Of a stretch of DNA of 64,000 nt, positions 55,310 through 63,312 are shown in pieces (positions within the stretch are counted from its first letter, which is position 1; each line of letters opens with the position of its first letter). The DNA is from Allomuricauda sp. TY007. GTDB taxonomy: Bacteria > Bacteroidota > Bacteroidia > Flavobacteriales > Flavobacteriaceae. The position numbers were made by a program, and so were the translations under genes. Location of the stretch: the NCBI RefSeq assembly GCF_010468565.1, contig NZ_WUEG01000009.1:82519-146518 (forward strand). Reading direction: 5' to 3'. Below the pieces are notes generated by a model. The model searched no databases and had not been told where the DNA came from. It saw only the letters and a list, made by a program, of their open reading frames with translations.

Positions 55310-56293
55310 TTAGTTACCGTCGCCGGTATCGTCCGTACCATCATCTGTATTGTCTTCTTCAGTAGCTGGGTCTACATCAAGTACAAAATCTTGGGTAGTA
55401 ATGTTGGCCGCATCAATTTGAACGCTTAAGGTATCACTTGCCAAGTAACCTTCCATTTCAGCTACAACTTCGTACATTCCGGCTTCTAGACCAAGAATGG
55501 AGTAGTTTCCGTCAACATCTGCAAAAGAAGTTGTGTTCAATGTGTCGGCGGCGATTACTGAGATCTGGGCACCTTCCAAACCTACGTTTTCTTCTTCTAC
55601 AATGGTACTTACATTACCAGAAAGCGTACCAGATGTAGATAGGTTGCTTGCCTTGATCACTGGTTTAAAGTTGAATCCACTCACACCCGCTGGCGTGTCA
55701 ATGCTTCCTTTGGCAACAAACGATTGGCTTACATCAAAATCCAACAACAGGTCGGAGGAGAGGCCACCGGCAACTGTAATGGCTGGGTCTACAAAAACTT
55801 TGATGCCTGAAGCATCACCACTTGGAACTTGTAGATTAAAAACAGTTCCATCGGTCAATACTACATTTACACCTTTAACATAAATACGAATAAGATCGTA
55901 GGATCCAGCAGGAACATCTATCTCTGCCAATTGTTGTGTTAATCCGTTGGTAAGTTCCAATAGATTAACATCGATCTCTTCTTCCATTAGTGTGATGAAT
56001 GGAGAACCATCGTCATCGTCGGAGTCATCATCCATGTCATCGTCTGAATCATCGTTAGAATCATCGTCGGAGTCATCATCCATGTCATCACCGTCCACAA
56101 GGCGAGCTTCAACTTTGTATACGGTAACATTGGCCTCGGCCATTAGTTCGTAAGGAAATGGGGCATCTGTCAATTGTACGGATAATGTGCCAGTGTCTTC
56201 AGCACTTCCAGATCCTTCACCGTTACCGTCTGAACAGCTCATTATTATTAGAGCCATTGCCATTAGTAAACTAAAAAAAAACTTTGTTCTCAT
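55310..56293 (-). CDS. DUF4382 lipoprotein with Asp-rich run and carboxypeptidase-regulatory-like domain
   Basis: 327-aa surface lipoprotein. Signal MRTKFFFSLLMAMALIIMSC with lipobox IMSC. The DUF4382 domain (about 35-215; TLSVQLTDAPFPYELMAEA, DVPAGSYDLIRIYVKGVNVVLTDG) is interrupted at about residues 68-95 by a run of Asp and Ser/Asn (repeats of DDDSDDD). A C-terminal CarboxypepD_reg-like beta sandwich (about 225-310) ends with an acidic tail (EEDNTDDGTDDTGDGN). The Asp run may bind cations such as calcium. Convergent with the TlpA-type gene across element copy 3. Confidence 0.9.
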   Translation of the reverse strand: MRTKFFFSLLMAMALIIMSCSDGNGEGSGSAEDTGTLSVQLTDAPFPYELMAEANVTVYKVEARLVDGDDMDDDSDDDSNDDSDDDMDDDSDDDDGSPFITLMEEEIDVNLLELTNGLTQQLAEIDVPAGSYDLIRIYVKGVNVVLTDGTVFNLQVPSGDASGIKVFVDPAITVAGGLSSDLLLDFDVSQSFVAKGSIDTPAGVSGFNFKPVIKASNLSTSGTLSGNVSTIVEEENVGLEGAQISVIAADTLNTTSFADVDGNYSILGLEAGMYEVVAEMEGYLASDTLSVQIDAANITTQDFVLDVDPATEEDNTDDGTDDTGDGN

Positions 56294-56455
56294 AGTATGG
56301 GGTTTTTAAATTTTTCAGGGCATAACTATCCCTGTTCTGATTTTATATGTATAAAACAACCAAAGGTTAAAAAACCCTACTTTTTAATTAAAAAAAGTAT
56401 TTTTTTCGGTAAAAAGCGCTTTAAAACCTTATGAGGAATGCTTTATCCCGCAACA

Positions 56456-57406
56456 TTAATTTTTGTAGATAAAGTGGGGAGCTTGTTGATATTGAAAGGT
56501 GGTGTCGGTTAAAATTTCCATTTCCTTGGTTTCCCAATTCATTAAACCAATATGAAACTGTGATTGTTCATCGTCGAAAAGTTCAACGGTTAGCCATTTG
56601 CCATCGGGACTCCAATCGTGCCATCCTTCGTTTTGCTCGTTTTCCGTTAGTTTCCATGTTTTGCTTCCATCCAAACTAACGGCATATAAGCTGTATTTTC
56701 CATTTTGCTTGCTTTGGTACGACACAAAGTTTTCTGTAGGATGGAGTTTTGGGGCACCCGCCCTGTATTCATATTTACCTGCTGTTGTATCTTTTTCGGG
56801 GTAGTGGGTAAGTTGCTTTCTGTTTTTGCCATCCGCATCAATAATGTAAAGCTCTTCGTCGAAGCCGTTGATTTCTTTACGGACCGTTTTTCCTCCTCTA
56901 AAAACGACCTGCTTTCCATCATTTACAAACAAGGGGTCCGCTGCAAAAGGAAGCTTTGTGTCCAGTCGATCTATGATTTCACCTTCTTGATTTAGAACAT
57001 AAAAGGTCGATTCCGTAATCAATTTTGGCTTTACGATAAGCTCGGTGCCGTCCTTTCTGCTGCTCATCCAACTATCGGCCAGCTCCAAGTTGTTGACTTT
57101 TTGAACGTTTTCGCCCTTAAAATTGCTCTTGTACAAAAAGTAGCAACGTTTGCAGGCTCCTCTATCGGAAATAAAGTATAAGGTGTCTCCGTAGGAATAA
57201 TAGGTCCAATCCACAGGGTACAGGTCTGTAATGTTCTTTTTGTTGGACCCATCGAGGTTCATTGAAAAAATCTCATAATTCTCAATGTCAAAATCCCTTA
57301 AAACATTGTAAACCAAGCCAAGTTCACGCTGGGTATCGTTCTTTTTTGAATTGCAGGACAACAACAGTAATGCCAAAATTCCTAGAAAGGTAACTCCTCT
57401 AACCAT
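56456..57406 (-). CDS. TolB-like beta-propeller lipoprotein
   Basis: 316-aa lipoprotein: MVRGVTFLGILALLLLSCNS, lipobox LLSC. The rest is a predicted six-bladed propeller of PD40/TolB repeats (YEIFSMNLDGSNKKNITD, EELYIIDADGKNRKQLTHYP, YSLYAVSLDGSKTWKLTENE, WHDWSPDGKWLTVELF), each with the DG..LT pattern. A CKRC pair at about 88-91 is unusual. Periplasmic by the signal. Gene context gives no role: DUF4382 lies downstream on the same strand, 162 bases away, with an AT-rich hairpin between. Confidence 0.88.
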   Translation of the reverse strand: MVRGVTFLGILALLLLSCNSKKNDTQRELGLVYNVLRDFDIENYEIFSMNLDGSNKKNITDLYPVDWTYYSYGDTLYFISDRGACKRCYFLYKSNFKGENVQKVNNLELADSWMSSRKDGTELIVKPKLITESTFYVLNQEGEIIDRLDTKLPFAADPLFVNDGKQVVFRGGKTVRKEINGFDEELYIIDADGKNRKQLTHYPEKDTTAGKYEYRAGAPKLHPTENFVSYQSKQNGKYSLYAVSLDGSKTWKLTENEQNEGWHDWSPDGKWLTVELFDDEQSQFHIGLMNWETKEMEILTDTTFQYQQAPHFIYKN

Positions 57407-57483
57407 AATGCGTTTAGTTTGTGTTAATTTTTTTGCAAGGCTGAAGTTACTAAACTCTTCGAATTTTTGAAATCGTATTTTGC

Positions 57484-58536
57484 CTATGCCTTCGCTTTAT
57501 TTAGCTTAAAATATTTCTTTCGGAACCAAAAAGACACTTTTACCAATAAAATCAGCGCAGGCACTTCCACCAAAGGCCCAATGACCCCGGCAAAAGCTTG
57601 TCCAGAATTCAATCCAAATACGGCAATGGCAACGGCGATGGCTAATTCAAAATTATTTCCGGCAGCCGTGAAGGCTACGGAGGCTGTTTTGTCGTACTCA
57701 GCGCCCATCGCTTTTGTGGTGAAGAAACCGATAATGAACATCAAAGCAAAATAGACCAAAAGAGGAACTGCTATAATCAGCACATCCATAGGTATTTGCA
57801 CAATCAATTCACCTTTCAACGAAAACATGATTACAATTGTGAACAACAGGGCAATCAAGGTCATTGGCGAAATGGTGGGAATAAACTTTTCGGTATACCA
57901 AGTCTCTCCCTTTAGTTTTACTAGAATTTGACGACTCAAAATGCCCATCAAAAAAGGAATTCCAAGATAAATAGCTACGCTTTCAGCAATGGTCCCTATG
58001 GAAATATCGACTATGGCTCCTTCAAATCCAAAATAGGGTGGAAGAATGGTGATGAAAATCCAAGCATAAAAACTGTAAGCAAAAACTTGAAAAATACTAT
58101 TGAGCGCCACCAACCCAGCCCCATATTCGCTGCTGCCTTCAGCCAAATCGTTCCAGACCAGCACCATGGCAATACAACGGGCCAAACCAATTAAAATAAG
58201 CCCGACCATGTAGTCTGGATAATCCCTTAAAAAGATAATGGCCAAAGCAAACATTAAAATAGGCCCTATAATCCAATTCAAAAGAAGGGAAATGGACAAA
58301 ATTTTGGTGTTTTTGAATACTTTGGGCAACAAAGAATATTTCACTTTGGCCAAAGGCGGGTACATCATCAAGATCAACCCAATGGCAATTGGAATGTTGG
58401 TGGTGCCACTGCTAAAGGAATTGACAAAATCGGGAAAATCGGGAAAAAAGTAACCAATCCCGACTCCGAGAGCCATGGCTACAAAAATCCAAAGCGTCAG
58501 GTTTTTATCTAAAAAGCTTAATTTTTTGATGGCCAT
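57484..58536 (-). CDS. arsB: ACR3 family arsenite efflux transporter
   Basis: 350-aa inner-membrane carrier of the ACR3 family exporting As(III). About ten transmembrane helices; the conserved Cys in [15 protein letters not shown] and Glu in [12 protein letters not shown] are present, as needed for arsenite transport. It is the last gene of arsR-DUF6428-arsC-acr3 and overlaps arsC as TAATG. The symbol arsB is used for convenience; acr3 is the more exact family name. Confidence 0.95.
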   Translation of the reverse strand: MAIKKLSFLDKNLTLWIFVAMALGVGIGYFFPDFPDFVNSFSSGTTNIPIAIGLILMMYPPLAKVKYSLLPKVFKNTKILSISLLLNWIIGPILMFALAIIFLRDYPDYMVGLILIGLARCIAMVLVWNDLAEGSSEYGAGLVALNSIFQVFAYSFYAWIFITILPPYFGFEGAIVDISIGTIAESVAIYLGIPFLMGILSRQILVKLKGETWYTEKFIPTISPMTLIALLFTIVIMFSLKGELIVQIPMDVLIIAVPLLVYFALMFIIGFFTTKAMGAEYDKTASVAFTAAGNNFELAIAVAIAVFGLNSGQAFAGVIGPLVEVPALILLVKVSFWFRKKYFKLNKAKA

Positions 58537-59153
58537 TAGTTCTGAATTTGGGAAAAGACATAAAACATTTCAGTGGCAATTTGTGTACTACGCTCACTAT
58601 ATTTCTCAGCTTGTTGAGGGGTATTGTCAAAAGCCTTTGGGTCTTCGTAGGTGATGGGAATCCATTTTTCGGCCCCGGGAACAAACGGGCAGCCTTCATC
58701 AGCTTGCGAACAGGTCATAATAGCTGCAAAATCAGATTTTGGGTTGAAATCATCATCCATCCGTTTGGAAAAACAGATTACGGGATGTTCGTTTTCCGCA
58801 AACTTGATTCCATAAACGGGGTTTTTTCCTTCGGAAAGCGTCAGCACTTCAAAACCTGTATTCGCCAAGGTAGAAGCCACCATTGGAAATAGGGCGGTTG
58901 CCTCCGTTCCCCCAGAATAGCAACTCACATGCTCAATCCCAAAATGATGCGCCATGGTTTGAGCCCAAATTTGGGACAAATGGCTGCGTCTGGAGTTGTG
59001 TGTGCATATAAAATTAAGCTGGATGGATTCCCTGTCATCAACTTTTCCCTGAATGTACTCCACAAGGGATGATAAAGTTTCTTTTCTTTCTTTTGAAATG
59101 GATGCTGTTTCAAGCGTTGAGATAAAATCGTTCAAAACCTTGTATTGTGACAT
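58536..59153 (-). CDS. arsC: Arsenate reductase, LMW protein-tyrosine-phosphatase family
   Basis: 205-aa enzyme reducing As(V) to As(III) with thiol chemistry. The catalytic P-loop is Cys50 in [18 protein letters not shown]. Further cysteines at 127, 148 ([13 protein letters not shown]) and 155 could form the resolving pair, as in the thioredoxin-coupled type. An N-terminal helical extension of about 45 residues precedes the fold. It precedes the arsenite exporter, with stop and start sharing TAATG, which couples reduction and export. Confidence 0.94.
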   Translation of the reverse strand: MSQYKVLNDFISTLETASISKERKETLSSLVEYIQGKVDDRESIQLNFICTHNSRRSHLSQIWAQTMAHHFGIEHVSCYSGGTEATALFPMVASTLANTGFEVLTLSEGKNPVYGIKFAENEHPVICFSKRMDDDFNPKSDFAAIMTCSQADEGCPFVPGAEKWIPITYEDPKAFDNTPQQAEKYSERSTQIATEMFYVFSQIQN

Positions 59154-59171
59154 AATATATGTTGATTAAGG

Positions 59172-59639
59172 TTAGCAACAACCACTGCCAGGCGTGCAAC
59201 ATTCGGAGCTTTGCAACCCGGATAATTTTACTTTGGGTTTTTCTGCCGGAACCCCACATTTATCCTTCGCCAAACAATCCGTTTGTTTGGTGGTCAACAG
59301 AAAGTTGGTGCCATCAAAATCAAGAGCAAATTTTTCGATGGTCTGACCTTGATACTCCACTTCAACCTCCAAATCACCTATATCCAATGTTTTTTGAGAC
59401 AGTTCAATGATGTGGACCAACTTTTCAGGATGAAGTCTGTGGTCGTAGTCATTCGCGTTCCAAAGCTGAAAATTGACAACTTCCTCATTCCGCACAGTGC
59501 CACCACAATCAATAAAGTGCTTTGTGATTTTTCCAACCTCGGTCACGTGAAAATGGTTCGGAACCAAATCTCCGTTGGGCAATTGGAACGCTATAGTGTC
59601 CAATTCGGACAATGTTGATTTAACTTCTTCTAACTTCAT
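59172..59639 (-). CDS. DUF6428 family protein of the arsenic operon
   Basis: 155-aa soluble protein that regularly sits in arsenic operons of Bacteroidota. Segments HFHVTEVGKITKHFIDCGGTVR and QLWNANDYDHRLHPEKL suggest a cupin-like fold with His/Asp/Glu, which may bind metal. The C-terminus is Cys-rich (DCLAKDKCG, SSECCTPGSGCC), a natural thiolate site for As(III). Activity is not known. ATG 59639 lies 14 bases from the operator-like sequence at 59654-59669; arsC follows after 18 bases. Confidence 0.9.
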   Translation of the reverse strand: MKLEEVKSTLSELDTIAFQLPNGDLVPNHFHVTEVGKITKHFIDCGGTVRNEEVVNFQLWNANDYDHRLHPEKLVHIIELSQKTLDIGDLEVEVEYQGQTIEKFALDFDGTNFLLTTKQTDCLAKDKCGVPAEKPKVKLSGLQSSECCTPGSGCC

Positions 59640-59653
59640 AACTATCTCTGTTT

Positions 59654-59669
59654 ATTGTAATATTACGAT
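59654..59669. promoter_or_regulatory. Candidate ArsR operator before DUF6428
   Basis: ATTGTAATATTACGAT, one mismatch from the palindrome ATCGTAATATTACGAT, located in the gap between arsR and DUF6428, 14 bases before the ATG. Confidence 0.6.
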
Positions 59670-59687
59670 TAATTGTTTCAAATTTTT

Positions 59688-60017
59688 TTAGCAACACTCT
59701 TTTTGATTGAGGTCTTGGTCCAAAAACTCGGACATAACTGTCTTCATTTTCTTCCAGTTGTCGGCATCAATACAATAACAAACACTGGTGCCTTCAACGT
59801 TTCCCTTAATCAAACCTAGATGCTTCAATTCCTTTAAATGTTGGGAAATGGTAGGTTGTGCCAAACCGATTTCATTTACCAAATCTCCACAAACACAGGC
59901 ATTCAATTTGTACAAATACTGTAAAATGGCAACTCGTGCAGGATGGCCCAGTACCTTTGCATACTGAGCAATCTGGTTTTGCTTATCGGTAAATATTTCT
60001 GTTTTGGTAAGACCCAT
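59688..60017 (-). CDS. arsR: ArsR family arsenic-responsive repressor
   Basis: 109-aa winged-helix repressor of metal-resistance genes. The helix-turn-helix is about residues 44-67 (GDLVNEIGLAQPTISQHLKELK). Likely As(III) ligands are Cys41 and Cys43 (NACVCGD), with more cysteines at 80, 82 and 108-109. First gene of the arsenic operon. Its candidate operator is at 60033-60048, 15 bases before the ATG, and a second one is before DUF6428, indicating autorepression. Confidence 0.95.
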   Translation of the reverse strand: MGLTKTEIFTDKQNQIAQYAKVLGHPARVAILQYLYKLNACVCGDLVNEIGLAQPTISQHLKELKHLGLIKGNVEGTSVCYCIDADNWKKMKTVMSEFLDQDLNQKECC

Positions 60018-60032
60018 CAGTTTAATTTATTC

Positions 60033-60048
60033 ATTGCAATATTACGAT
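60033..60048. promoter_or_regulatory. Candidate ArsR operator before arsR
   Basis: ATTGCAATATTACGAT, same as the site at 59654-59669 except one base, 15 bases before the arsR ATG. Confidence 0.6.
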
Positions 60049-60171
60049 AAATAGCTTAACTACCAAAAAATTTATTTGATTTTATTTCTTAAATGGTTTG
60101 AAAAACATAGGTGAATACTGATTCATTCTTATTAAATTGCGTTATGCACACACAAACATAACGATTGTAAT

Positions 60172-61326
60172 TTGTCGCTAACGGAAAAAATATATCTGGA
60201 TTATAATGCAACCACACCTGCCGACCCAAAGGTGGTTGAAGCTATGCTGCCGTATTTTACCGAGTATTTTGGCAATGCAAGTAGTGACCATTCTTTTGGT
60301 TGGTATGCCGATGACGCTGTAGAAACGGCGCGAGAACAGGTGGCAAGGCTTGTGAGTTGTAGACCAACGGAACTCACTTTCACCTCGGGTGCTACGGAGG
60401 CGGCCAATTTGGCCTTGTTCGGATTTTGTAGAAAGAATAGGGGCAAGGGGAATCATATCATTTCTTGCAAAACGGAGCACAAAGCGGTACTCGATACACT
60501 GGAAGCGTTGGAGTCAGATGGTTTTGAAGTCACTTATTTGGATGTGGACAGGCAAGGAAACATTGATTTGGGTGAATTGCAGGAAGTTATAAAGTCGTCT
60601 ACAATTTTGGTTTCCTTGATGTTGGCCAATAATGAAACTGGCTTGATTCATCCTTTAAAAACCATAACCGAAATAGCGCATTCCCAAAACGTAGCTGTAA
60701 TGTCCGATATAACGCAGGCAGTGGGCAAAATTCCAGTCGATTTACAAAATTTGGGAATCGACATGGCTGTTTTTTCTTCACATAAACTGTATGGACCCAA
60801 AGGTGTTGGTGCACTTTATTTAAACAAAAGCAATAATATCTCCATTGATAAACATCTTTTTGGCGGAAAGCACGAAAAAGGAACCCGACCAGGTACTTTA
60901 AATGTTCCTGGGATTGTTGGTTTTGGCGAAGCCTGCAGCATTGCGCAAACCAGCTTGGAAGAAAATCATCAAAAACTAACAACCCTTCAAAACCTACTGG
61001 AGCAAGAACTTTTGACCATTGAAGGAGCAACCATCAATTGCCAAAATGAAGAGCGGTTGCCAAATACCACAAATGTATCATTCAAAGGTGTGGATGGCAG
61101 CAAGTTACTTCGTTATTTGAACAACTTGGCTGTTTCCCGCGGTTCCGCCTGCACCTCGAATCAGGTGAACCCATCCCACGTGTTAAAGGCGATGGGAGTC
61201 GAAGATGAGATGGCTTTGGCCAGTCTGCGCATCAGCACAGGGCAAAACACTTCTCCAGAGCAGATTGAAAAAGCCGTGTTTGAAATCAAAAAAGCCGTCA
61301 ACCAACTAAAAAGCATCACTGTATGA
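60172..61326 (+). CDS. Cysteine desulfurase (NifS/IscS class V aminotransferase)
   Basis: 384-aa PLP enzyme releasing sulfur from cysteine as a protein persulfide. The PLP lysine is Lys205 (FSSHKLYGPKG), the catalytic Cys is Cys327 (SRGSACTSN), and YLDYNATTPADP opens the fold. Start TTG 60172; no ATG before the conserved YLDYNATTP. In Rhodobacter, NifS4 together with XdhC sulfurates the molybdenum cofactor for xanthine dehydrogenase. Here too xdhC follows with a 4-base overlap, so this is probably the cofactor-specific desulfurase rather than the housekeeping one. First gene of the operon. Confidence 0.94.
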   Translation: MSLTEKIYLDYNATTPADPKVVEAMLPYFTEYFGNASSDHSFGWYADDAVETAREQVARLVSCRPTELTFTSGATEAANLALFGFCRKNRGKGNHIISCKTEHKAVLDTLEALESDGFEVTYLDVDRQGNIDLGELQEVIKSSTILVSLMLANNETGLIHPLKTITEIAHSQNVAVMSDITQAVGKIPVDLQNLGIDMAVFSSHKLYGPKGVGALYLNKSNNISIDKHLFGGKHEKGTRPGTLNVPGIVGFGEACSIAQTSLEENHQKLTTLQNLLEQELLTIEGATINCQNEERLPNTTNVSFKGVDGSKLLRYLNNLAVSRGSACTSNQVNPSHVLKAMGVEDEMALASLRISTGQNTSPEQIEKAVFEIKKAVNQLKSITV

Positions 61327-62477
61327 GGGAGTTGGATGTTATCATAAAAAAATATCAGGAGCTTAAAGCACAAGACATACGGTGTATTTTGGCTACCGTG
61401 GTGCACGTTGAGGGTTCATCGTACCGTAGAGCCGGCGCACGGATGTTGGTGGATGAATACGGAAACATCACAGGAGCTATCAGTGGAGGTTGCTTGGAGG
61501 GCGATGCGCTCCGAAAAGCTCTTTTTGCATTGGATAGACAAGAAAACAAATTGGTAACCTATGATACTAGTGATGAGGATGATGCGGTAATCGGAGCTCA
61601 GTTGGGCTGCAACGGCATCATTCAGGTGCTTTTTGAGCCAATGGATTATACGGATTCAAATAATCCTTGCGAGCTTTTGAAAGTCGTTGCCGAACAAGAA
61701 GTCCCGACGTCCATTTCAATTGTTTTTGATTTGGATAAAACCCAGAAACAGCTTGGGACCATTTTGATTGCTGATGGAAAAGGAGCCGTTGCAGGTAAGC
61801 AAATACCTGATAATTTGCAAAAAGCCTTGCTTTTGAAAGGAACAGAAGTAGTTGAAAAAGAAAATCCCTGTTTTGGAGAGGTAGAGTTGGATGGCGATAA
61901 GCTTTATGTGTTTGTTCAGATGCATCAACCACCAGTAAAATTGGTTTTGGTAGGGGCAGGGAACGATGCCCAAATTTTGGCACAACAAGCCGATATGCTC
62001 GGATGGAAGGTAACCGTGGCGGATGGGCGCCCCACACACGCCAACAAAGAACGTTTTGTGGGGTCTTGCCAAGTCATTGTAACCAAGCCAGAAGAAACAC
62101 TGGAGAACATCAATATAGATAACCGAACCTGTTTTGTGCTAATGAGCCATAATTATAGTTACGATTTGTCAGTGCTCAAATTGCTTCTTGGGAATCCGGA
62201 GACACCATACATTGGTATTTTGGGACCATTGAAAAAATACGAGCGCATGCTCAACGAGCTGGCAGATGAAGGGGTAGAAGTATCGAAAGCGGATTTGGCC
62301 AAGATTAATGCACCCGTAGGATTGGAAATAGGGGCGGAGACGCCCGCCGAAATCGGATTGTCCATTTTGGCAGAAATACAAAGTGTACTGACCAACAAAG
62401 GAGCTCGACCTTTAAAGCAAAAAACCGAGCCGATTCACGATACAAAACAGAATCAATTTCAAAAAATAACCCTTTGA
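61323..62477 (+). CDS. xdhC: XdhC family molybdenum cofactor chaperone
   Basis: 384-aa protein that holds sulfurated molybdenum cofactor and delivers it to xanthine dehydrogenase-type enzymes. The XdhC/CoxI domain has EGSSYRRAGARMLV and ISGGCLEGD; the C-terminal Rossmann domain has LVLVGAGNDAQILAQQADMLGW and VVTKPE-type segments, ending YIGILGPLKKYERM. Overlaps the preceding desulfurase by ATGA and the next gene by TTGA, consistent with strict co-expression. The target dehydrogenase should lie outside the window. Confidence 0.95.
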   Translation: MRELDVIIKKYQELKAQDIRCILATVVHVEGSSYRRAGARMLVDEYGNITGAISGGCLEGDALRKALFALDRQENKLVTYDTSDEDDAVIGAQLGCNGIIQVLFEPMDYTDSNNPCELLKVVAEQEVPTSISIVFDLDKTQKQLGTILIADGKGAVAGKQIPDNLQKALLLKGTEVVEKENPCFGEVELDGDKLYVFVQMHQPPVKLVLVGAGNDAQILAQQADMLGWKVTVADGRPTHANKERFVGSCQVIVTKPEETLENINIDNRTCFVLMSHNYSYDLSVLKLLLGNPETPYIGILGPLKKYERMLNELADEGVEVSKADLAKINAPVGLEIGAETPAEIGLSILAEIQSVLTNKGARPLKQKTEPIHDTKQNQFQKITL

Positions 62478-63079
62478 GTGCAGAAGAAAACATAGCGGTG
62501 GTTGTATTGGCAGCAGGTGGCTCCACGCGTTTGGGGCGACCCAAGCAGTTGGTGGAATTCAAAGGAAAAACACTTTTGGACCATACCATGGACAAAGTGG
62601 ACTTACTAGGTTTCCAGACCAAGATCTTGGTTCTGGGCGCCAAGCGGGAGGAAATTATCGATAAAATTGATTCCAACGACTTTAAAGTGGTCGTTAATAC
62701 CCATTGGGAGCAAGGAATGGCATCTAGCATCAAGGTTGGGCTGGAAGCTGCGATGGCAGAGGAAGAAGGATTGGACCATGTTTTGTTTTTGGTTTCCGAC
62801 CAACCCTTTTTGGAACGCGCCAACTTAATCAAACTGGTGCATACCCAACTTACGCAACATCCAAAAGCGACCTATTCCCAATATGGGGATAATATTGGAG
62901 TGCCAACCATTTTTAGTAAGGAAGCATTTCCATTGTTGTTGGAATTGGTGGGAGACGAAGGGGCTAAGAAACTAACTCGGTTAGAAGATTTTAATTACTG
63001 TACGGAAACCTTTAAAAAGGGCGGTTTTGATGTGGATACCCAAGAAGATGTTCAGCAACTAAAACAAATGGAAGAATGA
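62474..63079 (+). CDS. Molybdenum cofactor nucleotidyltransferase (MobA/MocA-like)
   Basis: 201-aa NTP transferase. The signature VVVLAAGGSTRLGRPKQL for nucleotide binding and VLFLVSDQPFL for the metal Asp are clear, as in MocA (CTP: molybdopterin) and MobA. With XdhC next to it, the MocA type (cytosine dinucleotide) is likely. Start TTG 62474 overlaps the xdhC TGA as TTGA; the first ATG is too far in. 201 aa is normal. Stop overlaps the MoaD-like start by ATGA. Confidence 0.93.
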   Translation: MSAEENIAVVVLAAGGSTRLGRPKQLVEFKGKTLLDHTMDKVDLLGFQTKILVLGAKREEIIDKIDSNDFKVVVNTHWEQGMASSIKVGLEAAMAEEEGLDHVLFLVSDQPFLERANLIKLVHTQLTQHPKATYSQYGDNIGVPTIFSKEAFPLLLELVGDEGAKKLTRLEDFNYCTETFKKGGFDVDTQEDVQQLKQMEE

Positions 63080-63312
63080 AAGTGACCGTTAAATATTTTG
63101 GTCTGGTAGCGGAAGCTGCCGATAAGTCCGAAGAGGTTTTGGAACTCAATGGAGTACTTACCGCGTCAGAACTAAAGGCACAATGCTTGAACGGCTTGGC
63201 TATAGCGGACAAAGAGTCCGTACAGATAGCCGTAAACCAAAATTTGGATGATAAAATAACGATAAAGGACGGAGACGAAGTGGCCTTGTTGCCACCGTTC
63301 GCAGGAGGATGA
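63076..63312 (+). CDS. MoaD/ThiS family sulfur carrier
   Basis: 78-aa ubiquitin-fold sulfur carrier ending in AGG, the C-terminal diglycine that is thiocarboxylated for molybdopterin synthesis. KVTVKYFGLVAEAADKSEEVL and DEVALLPPFAGG are the expected start and end. Placed between MocA-like and ThiF/MoeB-like genes with 4-base overlaps, it is more likely MoaD than ThiS. Confidence 0.94.
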   Translation: MKVTVKYFGLVAEAADKSEEVLELNGVLTASELKAQCLNGLAIADKESVQIAVNQNLDDKITIKDGDEVALLPPFAGG

